Below are positions 8,318-16,617 of a stretch of 32,720 nucleotides of DNA, piece after piece. Below the pieces are notes generated by a model. It saw only the letters and a program-made list of their open reading frames with translations, was not told where the DNA came from and did no database searches. Both the position numbers and the translations under genes were made by a program. Source of the DNA: Legionellales bacterium (lineage in GTDB: Bacteria; Pseudomonadota; Gammaproteobacteria; UBA1113); contig PAMH01000019.1 in the NCBI GenBank assembly GCA_002707205.1, forward strand, positions 50,394-83,113, in the 5' to 3' direction. Numbering within the stretch: position 1 is the stretch's first letter; each line of letters opens with the position of its first letter.

Positions 8318-8995
8318 ATGCAACAGAACTTTTGTGAAAACACACTGGTTAAAGCAACCGTTGAGTATGTTAAATCTTTTTTTCTGAATGAATGTCCAAG
8401 TCATGACTTTGAGCATATCTTACGCGTTTACTATAATGCATTAAATTTACAAAAAAAAGAGGGAGGTAATTTATTTTTAATTGCCATGTCTGCATTACTG
8501 CATGATATGGAAGATTATAAATTATCTCACAAGCCTTCAATACGCTCTTGGCTTGAAAAAAATCATTTGCCAGAAACAGAAATTAAACAAATTCAAGAAA
8601 TCGTTAATCGTGTTTCGTATAGTAAAAACTTAAACACACAACTTAATACGATTGAACAACAAATTGTTCAAGATGCAGATAGGTTGGATGCAATTGGCGC
8701 AATAGGAATTGCAAGAGCTTTTTCTTATGGTGGTGAGAATAATCGTGCCATTGTATGTGCACAGGCAGAACCTGTTTTTTCAAAAAAATTAGCACAAAGC
8801 TCAATCGCCCATTTTTATGAAAAACTTTTATTGATTAAGGATAAATTAAATACCAAAACAGCTAAAAAAATTGCAGAAAAACGTCATGCATTATTAATTC
8901 ATTATTTAGAAAATTTTGATCAAGAAATGCAGTTTTCATCCAAGAAAGAAGTTGAACATAATTTTAAGCTAGAACCTGTGGGTTTAAATGAATAA
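8318..8995 (+). CDS. HD-domain phosphohydrolase (YedJ/YpgQ type)
   Basis: Predicted metal-dependent phosphohydrolase of 225 residues. The HD ligands are visible as His33 in SHDFEHILRV, His62-Asp63 in LLHDMEDYK and an Asp in QDADRLDAIGAIGIAR (about 119-124). This last motif is characteristic of the YedJ-like subgroup, whose substrate is generally unassigned (some members hydrolyse nucleotides). The last 12 bases overlap the end of the convergent rhomboid gene. It may be co-transcribed with htpX, 43 bases upstream. Confidence 0.78.
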   Translation: MQQNFCENTLVKATVEYVKSFFLNECPSHDFEHILRVYYNALNLQKKEGGNLFLIAMSALLHDMEDYKLSHKPSIRSWLEKNHLPETEIKQIQEIVNRVSYSKNLNTQLNTIEQQIVQDADRLDAIGAIGIARAFSYGGENNRAIVCAQAEPVFSKKLAQSSIAHFYEKLLLIKDKLNTKTAKKIAEKRHALLIHYLENFDQEMQFSSKKEVEHNFKLEPVGLNE

Positions 8996-9556
8996 ATAGG
9001 CAGCAGCAATCCCTGTCATGAATCCAAATAAATGACCTTCCCAAGAGGTCTTCTCTGATTGTGGAAATAAGTTAAAAAATAAACTTGCTAGATAATATAA
9101 CATGAGCATTGCAACAATAATTGTCATATAACTCGGCGTCTGGAATGCTTTGGTAATTAAAAAGCTCCAATAACCCATAATTAGACTGCTGGCGCCGATG
9201 TGAATAGCTTTACGTCCAAATAACCATGTTAATATGCCGCTTGTCACTATAATAAAAATACTGACATGAATAAAAATATCTTGTCCATAAACAGGAATAA
9301 TAGAAAGCATAATAAATAATGGAATACTATTAAAAAATAAATGCTCAGCATTTCCATGTAGTATTGGTGCAAAAGGAATACCAATTAGCCCCCATGCAGA
9401 GCGAGCATAAATACCAAAGCGATTAAAATAACTACCACAAAGCCAGTTTATAATATTAAAGCACCAGAGAAATAGTATAATGAGCAAACTTATTTGCATA
9501 TTGCTAATTATAATATTCAGCAGTACGGATACAGTATGTGCTATTTCAGTTAACAA
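8984..9556 (-). CDS. Rhomboid family intramembrane serine protease
   Basis: Six-helix membrane protease of 190 residues. The HxxxN motif is HLFFN (72-76). The nucleophile is in GASS (Ser123), and the partner His175 lies in SWEGHLFGFMTGI. The protein is almost wholly hydrophobic with no extra cytosolic domain. The longest frame starts with TTG at 9556, three bases after the HPr stop, which would couple its translation to ptsH. An ATG at 9499 would begin directly at the first helix, so the start is uncertain. The 3' end overlaps the convergent HD gene by 12 bases. Substrates are unknown. Confidence 0.82.
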   Translation of the reverse strand: MLTEIAHTVSVLLNIIISNMQISLLIILFLWCFNIINWLCGSYFNRFGIYARSAWGLIGIPFAPILHGNAEHLFFNSIPLFIMLSIIPVYGQDIFIHVSIFIIVTSGILTWLFGRKAIHIGASSLIMGYWSFLITKAFQTPSYMTIIVAMLMLYYLASLFFNLFPQSEKTSWEGHLFGFMTGIAAAYLFI

Positions 9557-9558
9557 AA

Positions 9559-9825
9559 TTATTCTTCACCAAATTTATCATTAATTAAGGCAACGATACC
9601 CGCGACTGCATTCTTTTCATCTTCTCCAGTTGCAATAATTTCAAGCTCTGTACCTTTGCTTGCTGCTAGCATCATAATTCCCATGATACTTTTTCCATTA
9701 ACTATTTTATCTTTTTTTTTAACTTCAATTAGACTTGCAAATTCATTTGCTTTATTGACAAATTTAGCAGAAGCTCTTGCATGTAAACCGAGTTTGTTAA
9801 TGATTGTTATTTTTTTGCTAACCAT
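9559..9825 (-). CDS. ptsH: HPr family phosphocarrier protein
   Basis: Cytosolic phosphocarrier of 88 residues. The phosphorylated His15 sits in KLGLHARASAKF, and the regulatory Ser46 sits in VNGKSIMGIMML. Ser46 is the site used by HPr kinase/phosphorylase, whose gene is in the same cluster. The ATG at 9825 has AAGGAG nine bases upstream; the longer frame from 9849 would run inside the EIIA gene. The start overlaps the end of the EIIA gene by eight bases. With no EIIBC transporter here, a regulatory phosphorelay rather than sugar uptake is the likely role. Confidence 0.93.
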   Translation of the reverse strand: MVSKKITIINKLGLHARASAKFVNKANEFASLIEVKKKDKIVNGKSIMGIMMLAASKGTELEIIATGEDEKNAVAGIVALINDKFGEE

Positions 9826-10222
9826 TAGATGATTCTCCTTGGCAGTCAATTACCCCATCTTTACCACCACAAATAGCTTTTTTTGCCAATGCATTTAAAT
9901 CTAAATTTGGATAATTCAAAACCTTAATAAGCATAGGCAAGTTTAGGCCTGATACAACTTTAACCATGCTGACTTTTTCTAATGCGATAGCTAAGTTACA
10001 AGGTGTTGCACCAAACATGTCAGTGAGTACTAATACACCATCACCATCATCGAGTTGTTGAATAAACTTTGTTAGTTTTGGAATAAGCGCCTCTGGCTCA
10101 ATATCATAAGTAACAGCAACAGGGGTAATCGGTAAAGGTAACTCACCAAAAGTTTGTTGCGCTGTATTTAATAAGGCATCACCAATTTCTTGGTGGGTAA
10201 TTAACAAAATTGCGACACTCAT
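9818..10222 (-). CDS. PTS EIIA component, mannose family
   Basis: Single-domain EIIA-Man-like phosphotransfer protein of 134 residues. The active His10 lies in LLITHQEIG and the conserved Asp68 in LTDMFGATPCNLA. No EIIB, EIIC or EIID domain is attached or adjacent. It overlaps rapZ by the four bases ATGA and HPr by eight bases, so the three genes are translationally coupled. Such orphan EIIA-Man proteins next to HPr and HprK are known from proteobacterial regulatory PTS clusters. The downstream target is not visible. Confidence 0.9.
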   Translation of the reverse strand: MSVAILLITHQEIGDALLNTAQQTFGELPLPITPVAVTYDIEPEALIPKLTKFIQQLDDGDGVLVLTDMFGATPCNLAIALEKVSMVKVVSGLNLPMLIKVLNYPNLDLNALAKKAICGGKDGVIDCQGESSNG

Positions 10223-11067
10223 TTTAATTCTCTATGTCTTGCTTGTATATTATTATAACATGTTTGAAGTTGAGTTATTAGTTGTTCAGTGATAAAAACT
10301 GAGCGATGCTGGCCGCCGGTACAGCCAATTGAAATTGTCATATAGCAACGATTACTGCTAATAAATTTAGGTATCCATTTTTCAAGGTAAGTTAAAATAT
10401 CATCTAACATCTGTTGGCTGGTATCATTATGACTTAAAAAATTAATAATAGGAGCGTCTTTTCCGGTAAATGGGCGAAGCTCTTGTTGCCAATAAGGATT
10501 GGGTAAACAACGAACATCAAAAACAATATCACTATCGATAGGTACACCAAATTTAAACCCAAAAGACTGAATAACCAATGAAATTTGCTGATTGTTTCTA
10601 TCAACTCTATTTTTAACAACATCACGTAATTGATGTATATTGTAATGTGTCGTATCGATATGTAAATCTGCTAAATGTGCAATGGTAGTAAGATATTCTT
10701 TTTCTTTAGCTATTGCTTCAGCCAGTGAGGTTTGAGAGGTACTTAAAGGATGTTTTCGCCTTGTTTCATTAAAACGTTTAATAAGCGTTGCATTATCAGC
10801 ATCAAGATAGATAATTTCACAGTGAATTTGCTTACATTTAAAATTTTTAATCAGTTGTTGAAAATGATCTGGACTATGCGGTAAGTTTCTAGCATCAATA
10901 CCAATGGCTATTTTTTGATGATCTTTTTTTATGTGTTCTATTAAGGCGGGGATTAGTGGTGAGGGTAAATTATCAATACAGTAATACCCTAGATCTTCGA
11001 GCAAATGTAAACAAATACTTTTACCGGCGCCAGAACTACCAGAAATCATAATTACTTTCATTATCAT
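10219..11067 (-). CDS. rapZ: RNase adapter / nucleotide-binding protein RapZ
   Basis: RapZ (YvcJ/YhbJ family) binds nucleotides; in E. coli it presents the sRNA GlmZ to RNase E to control glucosamine-6-phosphate synthase. Walker A is GSSGAGKS (10-17). The conserved IDNLP follows the P-loop region, and the C-terminal signature is GCTGGQHRSVF. Length (282) equals the family norm. The ATG at 11067 has AAAGG six bases upstream; an in-frame ATG two codons later is less well placed. A 108-base gap separates it from hprK, and it has its own promoter-like element. No GlmZ-like RNA was recognised here. Confidence 0.93.
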   Translation of the reverse strand: MIMKVIMISGSSGAGKSICLHLLEDLGYYCIDNLPSPLIPALIEHIKKDHQKIAIGIDARNLPHSPDHFQQLIKNFKCKQIHCEIIYLDADNATLIKRFNETRRKHPLSTSQTSLAEAIAKEKEYLTTIAHLADLHIDTTHYNIHQLRDVVKNRVDRNNQQISLVIQSFGFKFGVPIDSDIVFDVRCLPNPYWQQELRPFTGKDAPIINFLSHNDTSQQMLDDILTYLEKWIPKFISSNRCYMTISIGCTGGQHRSVFITEQLITQLQTCYNNIQARHRELK

Positions 11068-11094
11068 TCAAAGCCTTTATGCTTAAACACAAAC

Positions 11095-11124
11095 ATTATA
11101 CCCAAGTGATATTCAAAATGCGAA
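11095..11124 (-). promoter_or_regulatory. Promoter-like element upstream of rapZ (copy B of a two-copy motif)
   Basis: On the minus strand this is TTCGCA, an 18-base spacer ending CTTGGG, then TATAAT, 28 bases before the rapZ ATG. It resembles the element ahead of nadE. A second candidate lies a little further upstream (TTGACC, 17 bases, GATAAA). Either would allow the rapZ-EIIA-HPr set to be transcribed apart from ptsN-hprK. Confidence 0.42.
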
Positions 11125-11175
11125 GTTTATCTCATTTTATGGCCACAAGGTCAAGAATTAAGTTTATTGTGATAT

Positions 11176-11736
11176 TTAACGCTCATGATTTTTGTTAAGT
11201 AGATTATGTTGACGATTAATAAAATCTTCGCTTGCATTGTAACCCGTATTTTTCAGAATCTGATTTCTCACCGCACTTTCAATTAAAACTGATAAATTTC
11301 TGCCTGGAGCAATAGGAATGGTAACTTGAGGTATATTAACATCCAAAATATTTTGTTCTTTGTATACGCCATGCAACCTGTCAATTTTAGTGAGTTCTTC
11401 ATTGGGGAAAATGGCAACTTTTACAATAAGTTGTAAACGTTTGTTATTTTTTATAGCACTATCGCCATACATTACTCTAATGTTCAGAATACCTAAGCCG
11501 CGAACCTCCAAGAAATCTTGTAATAATTCAGGACAGCTTCCCATAATGGTATCCGCATCTATTTTTGTAAAATCAACAGCGTCATCAGCAATTAAACGAT
11601 GGCCTCTATTCACAAGACTTAGCGCCAATTCACTTTTACCAATGCCGCTGTCGCCGCGAAGTAGTACACCAATGCCTAATACATCAAGAAATACGCCATG
11701 TAATGTGGTTGTAATAGGATTATGGGGCATAGGCAT
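11176..11736 (-). CDS. hprK: HPr kinase/phosphorylase, short form lacking the N-terminal domain
   Basis: The enzyme phosphorylates and dephosphorylates the Ser46 site of HPr. Only the C-terminal catalytic domain is present: Walker A GDSGIGKSE (28-36), Asp51-Asp52 in LIADDAVDF, and the family signature LEVRGLGILNIR (about 77-88). About 186 residues compare with about 310 in full-length HprK; catalytic-domain-only forms are known in alphaproteobacteria. The frame is open to ATGs at 11784 and 11766, but these lie deep inside ptsN. The ATG at 11736 gives a 17-base overlap with ptsN and an N-terminus right before the conserved LHG. No start has a good ribosome site. Confidence 0.85.
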   Translation of the reverse strand: MPMPHNPITTTLHGVFLDVLGIGVLLRGDSGIGKSELALSLVNRGHRLIADDAVDFTKIDADTIMGSCPELLQDFLEVRGLGILNIRVMYGDSAIKNNKRLQLIVKVAIFPNEELTKIDRLHGVYKEQNILDVNIPQVTIPIAPGRNLSVLIESAVRNQILKNTGYNASEDFINRQHNLLNKNHER

Positions 11737-12181
11737 TAATAAGTACGTTGTAAAGCGTGGCTTCATCTTTTGCATGTCTGACATGCTCTAGATTTTTATG
11801 ATTACTAAAAATTTTGGCAATACTTGCTAAAAGTTGGAGATGCTCTTCATTTGACGCTTCAGGAATGACTAATGCAATGATGATATCAACAGGTACGTTA
11901 TCTGATGCGTCATAATCAATGGGTTTATCAAGTTTGAGCACTAATACCTGAGGCTGGTTCAAATTTTCAAGCCTACAATGTGGAATGGCAATACCATGTC
12001 CCAGCCCCGTAACACCTAATCTCTCACGAGTAATTAAGGCTTCAAAAATATGTTTTTGCTTATGCTCAGGTAATGTCTCAGCAAACTTTTCACTGATAAT
12101 TTCAAAAACCTTTTTTTTGCTTTGCGCACTTTTGTTATTAATGACTAAATCTGGTTTCAGATAGTCTTGTAGTTTAACCAT
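11720..12181 (-). CDS. ptsN: Nitrogen-regulatory PTS EIIA protein (PtsN)
   Basis: EIIA-Ntr phosphotransfer protein of 153 residues that adjusts potassium, nitrogen and envelope responses in proteobacteria. The phosphorylated His68 lies in GHGIAIPHCRLE, with the fructose/mannitol-type EIIA fold around it. The ATG at 12181 is preceded by GGTGGA; a GTG at 12190 opens the same frame. It overlaps hprK at its 3' end. A strong hairpin (12325-12365) separates it from hpf upstream. Together with HPr and the EIIA-Man protein it forms the regulatory PTS. Confidence 0.92.
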   Translation of the reverse strand: MVKLQDYLKPDLVINNKSAQSKKKVFEIISEKFAETLPEHKQKHIFEALITRERLGVTGLGHGIAIPHCRLENLNQPQVLVLKLDKPIDYDASDNVPVDIIIALVIPEASNEEHLQLLASIAKIFSNHKNLEHVRHAKDEATLYNVLINAYAP

Positions 12182-12324
12182 TAAATCCACCGCAAGATGC
12201 TTGTTGTTATTAAAAAATTAAGGATAACGTGATTAGAAAAATTAGCAAGTATTTTATTCGTTTAAAAATTGCACGATAAATTAAGTTAATAATTTCCTGT
12301 TTGAAATGAAATAAAAGCTTTATA

Positions 12325-12365
12325 CTACCTTTTGTTTCTCAATTAAAAAGAGAAACAAAAGATAG
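12325..12365 (-). terminator. Long perfect hairpin between hpf and ptsN
   Basis: CTTTTGTTTCTC (12329-12340) pairs perfectly with GAGAAACAAAAG (12350-12361) around a 9-base loop. After one mismatch three more pairs follow (CTA with TAG). On the minus strand it sits just after hpf and before ptsN. The stem is AT-rich and is not followed at once by a T-run, so it may act as an attenuator, RNA processing site or transcript stabiliser rather than a classical terminator. Confidence 0.5.
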
Positions 12366-12425
12366 GTACAAACAATTTAAATTAAATAGCTATAGTTTAA
12401 ATGCGTCACATTTGAAACAAATTAT

Positions 12426-12713
12426 CTAATGACTTGTTTGTTTTTCTCGATGGTCTTTTAATTGCCTATCTAATTTATCAACAAGACCATCTACAGCCTG
12501 ATACATATCTTCAGAGCTAGCATCTGCATGAAAAACTTTACCTGCGACATGAACGCTAGCTTTAGCAATTTGACGAAGTTTTTCTACTTCAAAAGTAACA
12601 TCAATGCTAATAATGCGTTCAAAATGGCGTGTTAATTTCTCAAGTTTTTCAGTTGTAAATTCTTTTAAAGGATTAGTTAAGTCAACATGATGACCGGTAA
12701 AGTTTATTTGCAT
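12426..12713 (-). CDS. hpf: Ribosome hibernation promoting factor (short HPF)
   Basis: A ribosome-binding protein that helps form inactive 100S ribosomes in stationary phase. The 95-residue length is that of short HPF/YfiA proteins, with the conserved start MQINFTGHHVDLT and the C-terminal motif DMYQAVDGLVDKLDRQLKDHR. The ATG at 12713 has AGGAG seven bases upstream; the frame opens earlier at 12734, but those residues are atypical. It lies between rpoN and ptsN, its standard place in gammaproteobacteria. Confidence 0.93.
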   Translation of the reverse strand: MQINFTGHHVDLTNPLKEFTTEKLEKLTRHFERIISIDVTFEVEKLRQIAKASVHVAGKVFHADASSEDMYQAVDGLVDKLDRQLKDHREKQTSH

Positions 12714-12788
12714 TTGTTTTCTCCTTTTAATCATTTACTAATAGATTAGCACTTCGCCATATAAATGAAAAGTGTTTTGAGTTCATTT

Positions 12789-14150
12789 TTAATGGTTTAG
12801 TTTCCTCCTATATTTTGTAGACAGAATACCAAGAGATTGTCTATATTTACTCACTGTTCTTCTTGCAATTTGAATACCATATTCTTTTTTTAATAAATCT
12901 GTTAATTGTTGATCACTAAATTTTTTTTCAGATGATTCATGAGCAATCATATTTTTTATTAAGCCGCTTACAATTTTATTTGAAATATGCGTATTATTTA
13001 CTTGTTTTAGATGGCTTGCAAAAAAATGTTTAAATGGAAAGATGCCAAATGGTGTTGCTATGTATTTATTTGCAATAATCCTTGAGATAGAGGATTCATG
13101 TAAATTTAACATTTTTGCAATCTGTAGTTGTGTAAGTGGTTTTATTGCAATATTTCCTTTGGTTAAAAAATCACGTTGATAGGTAAAAATTGCTTGTGAA
13201 ACTTCAAGTAATACTTTATCTCTATGCGCTAAACACTTAATCAGCCATTTTGCAGAATAGAGATTGGCTTTTAAATATTCTCGAACTTCTTTTTTTGCAC
13301 GCGCGTGATTTAATAGCTGTAAATTATTCTTATCTAATGTCAGGACAAGGTGGTTTGAATTAAGTTTAATATGCCATTGACCATCAATTTTTGTCATATA
13401 AACATCAGGTTTAATATAATGGGTGCTATTTGAATCACTAAACGGGTTAGGCCTCATCTGAAGCTTTTTAATTAATGCTATAGCTTTATAGAGTGTTTTT
13501 TTATCTGTATGATATTTTTTAATCATAATATGGTCTTGAACTAGATTTAATGATATTAAATCATTTTTTATCAGCTTTTCTGCAAGGTTATATACCGTTG
13601 AGCAGGTGATTTTTTGTTTTTTATGGAGCTGATATAATAAAAATTCAGTGAGATCTTGGCAACCGATACCATTAGGGTCTAATTCGTGTATGATTTTTCT
13701 TACTCGCTCAAATTGTTGTTTTTTAAGCTTTATATTAAGGCTTTTTTTAATCTCATTAAAATTACCAATAAAAAAACCATCATCATTAATGCTATCTATG
13801 ATATACCAAGCAATTGCTGTTTCCAGATCTGTCAAAGTAAAAAAATTGATTTGTGACATTAAATAGGCATGTAAATTGTGTTGACTTACGTCTTCAATAT
13901 CCACCTGGAAACTTGGAGTATATTTTGATGTTTGATGCCATGATTGTGCATACCTATCACTCAATATATTTATGGAAGTATCATTGTTTTTCGATTCTAC
14001 AGTTAGTTTTAATAAAGGATTTTCAGTAAGTTCAGTTTTTATTTTTTCATCTAAATCATCAGATGAAAGCTGCATTAATAAGATTGCCTGCTGTAAATCA
14101 TGTGTGATGACTGATTTTTGATAAAGCTTTTGTTGCAATTTATTTTTCAT
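12789..14150 (-). CDS. rpoN: RNA polymerase sigma-54 factor RpoN
   Basis: Alternative sigma factor that needs AAA+ activators such as PilR. Region I is a short Gln/Leu-rich segment (LQQAILLMQLSSDDLDEKI, ENPLL). The core-binding region is recognisable (LQMRPNPFSD, YIKPDVY), followed by AKWLIKCLAHR, PLTQLQIAKMLNLHESSISRI and KYIATPFGIFPFKHFF. The RpoN box is ARRTVSKYR (429-437), with Ser where ARRTVAKYR is usual. At 453 residues it is slightly shorter than E. coli RpoN (477), and the sequence is noticeably diverged and lysine-rich outside the motifs. All motifs needed for function appear intact. Confidence 0.93.
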   Translation of the reverse strand: MKNKLQQKLYQKSVITHDLQQAILLMQLSSDDLDEKIKTELTENPLLKLTVESKNNDTSINILSDRYAQSWHQTSKYTPSFQVDIEDVSQHNLHAYLMSQINFFTLTDLETAIAWYIIDSINDDGFFIGNFNEIKKSLNIKLKKQQFERVRKIIHELDPNGIGCQDLTEFLLYQLHKKQKITCSTVYNLAEKLIKNDLISLNLVQDHIMIKKYHTDKKTLYKAIALIKKLQMRPNPFSDSNSTHYIKPDVYMTKIDGQWHIKLNSNHLVLTLDKNNLQLLNHARAKKEVREYLKANLYSAKWLIKCLAHRDKVLLEVSQAIFTYQRDFLTKGNIAIKPLTQLQIAKMLNLHESSISRIIANKYIATPFGIFPFKHFFASHLKQVNNTHISNKIVSGLIKNMIAHESSEKKFSDQQLTDLLKKEYGIQIARRTVSKYRQSLGILSTKYRRKLNH

Positions 14151-14248
14151 TATTAGATTCTACTAAAATTATCAATCCGGGTTTTGGAAAAATATAATCA
14201 AACCTAGTTTAAGTTTAGCAAAGTTTAGTAAAAAAATTGAGCTTATTA

Positions 14249-14974
14249 TTACAAATTAAAGTCATCGCCCAGATAAACTTGACGAACTTGCTGGTTAGTT
14301 AGAATATCTGTTGGTGAGCCTTCACAAATAATATTACCTTCACTGACAATGTAGGCTCGTTCACAAATATCTAAGGTTTCACGAACATTATGGTCGGTAA
14401 TAAGTACGCCAATTTTTCTATCACGAAGATGGCCAATTATGCGCTTAATATCTATTACGGATATTGGATCAACACCAGCAAAAGGCTCATCTAGTAAAAT
14501 AAAATCAGGGTCAATTGCTAATGCTCTTGCAATTTCTACTCGTCTACGTTCTCCCCCAGATAAACTAATACCAACCGCATCACGAATATGAGTAATATGA
14601 AATTCTTGTAATAAAGTTTCTAATATTTCATGACGCTGTTCTTTACTTAAGTTTTTTCTAAGTTCTAAAATAGATAAAATATTATTAGCAACGGTCAATT
14701 TCCTAAAAACGGACGCTTCTTGAGGTAAATAGCCAATACCTAATCGCGCACGTTCATGCATTGCTAAATTAGTAATATTATTGCCATTAAAGAATATCTC
14801 TCCGCCATCATTAGGCACTAAACCTACAATCATATAAAAGCTTGTGGTTTTACCAGCACCATTAGGGCCAAGCAATCCGACTATTTCACCACATTTTAAT
14901 GAAATAGATACATTTTTAACAACTGCTCTGCCTTTGTAAGATTTTGATAAGTTTTGCGCTGATAGATTTGACAT
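14249..14974 (-). CDS. lptB: LPS export ABC transporter ATP-binding protein LptB
   Basis: Cytosolic ATPase that powers LPS extraction from the inner membrane with LptF and LptG (not in this window). Walker A is GPNGAGKT (36-43), the signature LSGGE (138-142), Walker B FILLDE with catalytic Glu163, and the switch His in [10 protein letters not shown]. Length (241) matches E. coli LptB. lptA ends four bases upstream, consistent with an lptC-lptA-lptB operon. rpoN lies 98 bases downstream. Identification is firm. Confidence 0.96.
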   Translation of the reverse strand: MSNLSAQNLSKSYKGRAVVKNVSISLKCGEIVGLLGPNGAGKTTSFYMIVGLVPNDGGEIFFNGNNITNLAMHERARLGIGYLPQEASVFRKLTVANNILSILELRKNLSKEQRHEILETLLQEFHITHIRDAVGISLSGGERRRVEIARALAIDPDFILLDEPFAGVDPISVIDIKRIIGHLRDRKIGVLITDHNVRETLDICERAYIVSEGNIICEGSPTDILTNQQVRQVYLGDDFNL

Positions 14975-14978
14975 TTGT

Positions 14979-15527
14979 TTAATCCTTGAGGTTATTCTTA
15001 GAAAGATTAGCAGGCTGTATGACTATCGTAGTTCTTATGTTTTTCTCATTTTCATTTTGAGATTTCTTAGTGATGAGTACTTGCTTTTGTAGGTCATACT
15101 CAAGATGTGGCCCACTAATGTAATCTTTGCCTTGAGATACGGTTGCATCTCCATCTAAAATAACATAATGTTTAAGTGGAAAGTAAGTTAAAGTAACAGC
15201 TTTTGCAATTAACACAGGTTTATTTTTTTTGGTTAAGGTTTTATATTCAGCTCTTTGTTTTTTTGTTCCTAGCGCAATGGCTTTTTTAATTTGGTCATTT
15301 GCATCATTAAAAGTGGTTAACTTTTCAGCAGTAATATGGGTTGTTCCTCTTGTAATAGAAACATTACCCGTAAAAATACCAATCCCCGTTAATTTATTTA
15401 TTTCAGCGGTGTCTGAGGATATATACATTTTCTGCTCGCTATCACTTGGTAATGCAAATACATGCTGTAGACATAAAAAAAATAATAAAAAACTACTCAT
15501 GAGGTTGCGTTGTTTTTTGTTCATCAT
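14979..15527 (-). CDS. lptA: LPS transport periplasmic protein LptA
   Basis: Periplasmic bridge protein carrying LPS between LptC and LptD. It has a signal peptide (hydrophobic run [15 protein letters not shown]), then the OstA-like beta-jellyroll with [25 protein letters not shown]-like repeats and [18 protein letters not shown]. Length is 182 residues. Two adjacent ATGs (15527, 15524) follow AGAGG; an upstream GTG at 15533 is in frame but less likely. Its start overlaps the end of lptC by 35 bases. Confidence 0.92.
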   Translation of the reverse strand: MMNKKQRNLMSSFLLFFLCLQHVFALPSDSEQKMYISSDTAEINKLTGIGIFTGNVSITRGTTHITAEKLTTFNDANDQIKKAIALGTKKQRAEYKTLTKKNKPVLIAKAVTLTYFPLKHYVILDGDATVSQGKDYISGPHLEYDLQKQVLITKKSQNENEKNIRTTIVIQPANLSKNNLKD

Positions 15528-16098
15528 AAACACCTCTTGCTTGATTAAGTAAAATAACTCTTTTTTGCTTAAAATATACTTTCATACCAATTGAATGTAC
15601 TGTAATTCCAGGTTCATTTATACTTACGGATTTATTTGTTTCTGCAAAGTTTCTTTTCGGATAAATAGTTAATGCTTCCGTTTTAATCGTTAAATTATTA
15701 TTACTTTTACTTTGAGGCTCATGAATAATCACATTACCTGTAAGATGAATGATATCTGTTCCATTGATTGTTTTTCCTTGATTAGCTGTTACAAACCAAG
15801 GCGCTTTGTCATTTTTGGTTGAATAAATAATAAATTGAGGTTTAGTTAACACGGCACTATCTTTTTTAGGATAATGCAATAAATATGGGGAATTTAAGAT
15901 ATGAATAAGTTTTCCATTGCTATCAAATTCTTTGGAATGAACATTTTTGGCAAAAAAATTAGGATGGTTTTTATTAACATCAATAGTTGTTCGTTTAGAT
16001 ATCCCTGTTTCTTTTACTAACCAGCTAGTATAAGCAACGAGAAGGATCAGTGCTGCAATGCCAAATACTTTTCTCAGTCCAAAAAATTGTCTTAACAT
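15493..16098 (-). CDS. lptC: LPS export protein LptC
   Basis: Bitopic inner-membrane protein of the Lpt machine that passes LPS from LptB2FG to LptA. One N-terminal membrane segment (VFGIAALILLVAYTSWLV, about residues 10-27) precedes a periplasmic beta-jellyroll domain with LTGNVIIHEP and a C-terminal [23 protein letters not shown]. The frame is open far upstream (to 16206) but that part lies inside kdsC. The ATG at 16098, two bases after the kdsC stop, gives the normal 201-residue length. No ribosome site is seen, so coupling to kdsC is likely. Confidence 0.92.
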   Translation of the reverse strand: MLRQFFGLRKVFGIAALILLVAYTSWLVKETGISKRTTIDVNKNHPNFFAKNVHSKEFDSNGKLIHILNSPYLLHYPKKDSAVLTKPQFIIYSTKNDKAPWFVTANQGKTINGTDIIHLTGNVIIHEPQSKSNNNLTIKTEALTIYPKRNFAETNKSVSINEPGITVHSIGMKVYFKQKRVILLNQARGVYDEQKTTQPHE

Positions 16099-16100
16099 GA

Positions 16101-16616
16101 CTATATGTATACGGCAATGAGTTGTTCCCAATGATTTTGGGCGTTTAGAATAGCTTCGGCAATTTCTCTGACCGCGCCATTTCCACCTGATTTTTCGGTT
16201 ATCCAATCAGCATGTTTTTTAACGTCTTTAGCACCGTTTTGTACCGTGATACCAAGTCCTGATAATTTTATGAGCGGTAAGTCAGGTAAGTCATCGCCAA
16301 CATAAGCAACTTGTTCGGGTTGTAGTTGCAATAGTTCAAGTAATGTATTGTAAGCTATTTTTTTATCGCTCTGACCTTGATACAGATGAGAGATGTTTAA
16401 TTCCTTAGCGCGAGTTTCAACTAAACTAGAGCTACGCGCAGTAATAATAGCTGTTTGAATATTAGCTTTTTGTAACAACTTTATACCTAAACCATCCTGC
16501 ACATTGAAGGCTTTTAATTCATCGCCATTTGCTGAGTGATAAATTTTTCCATCAGTAAGTACACCATCGACATCAAATATTATTAATTTAATATTTGTCG
16601 CTTTTTGCTCAAACAT
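16101..16616 (-). CDS. kdsC: 3-deoxy-D-manno-octulosonate 8-phosphate phosphatase KdsC
   Basis: HAD-superfamily phosphatase that removes phosphate from KDO-8-P in KDO/LPS synthesis. Catalytic Asp15 and Asp17 are in IIFDVDGVLTDG. Motif II is ITARSS, motif III includes Lys in QGQSDKKIAY, and motif IV is YVGDDLPDLPL. It is the small capless tetrameric type (171 residues). The ATG at 16616 overlaps the region of the kdsD stop and has AGGAG nine bases upstream; a longer frame (to 16646) would run into kdsD. Confidence 0.94.
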   Translation of the reverse strand: MFEQKATNIKLIIFDVDGVLTDGKIYHSANGDELKAFNVQDGLGIKLLQKANIQTAIITARSSSLVETRAKELNISHLYQGQSDKKIAYNTLLELLQLQPEQVAYVGDDLPDLPLIKLSGLGITVQNGAKDVKKHADWITEKSGGNGAVREIAEAILNAQNHWEQLIAVYI

Positions 16617-16617
16617 C

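Noticed and set aside
9826-9849. Longer HPr starting at 9849
   Set aside because: It would lie inside the EIIA gene and displace His15 and Ser46 from standard numbering. The ATG at 9825 has a clear AAGGAG.
11068-11175. GlmY/GlmZ-like small RNA next to rapZ
   Set aside because: The gap is only 108 bases, is AT-rich and contains a promoter-like element. No RNA structure with a terminator was found.
11360-11791. 143-codon plus-strand ORF opposite hprK
   Set aside because: hprK on the other strand has clear catalytic motifs, while this frame has none.
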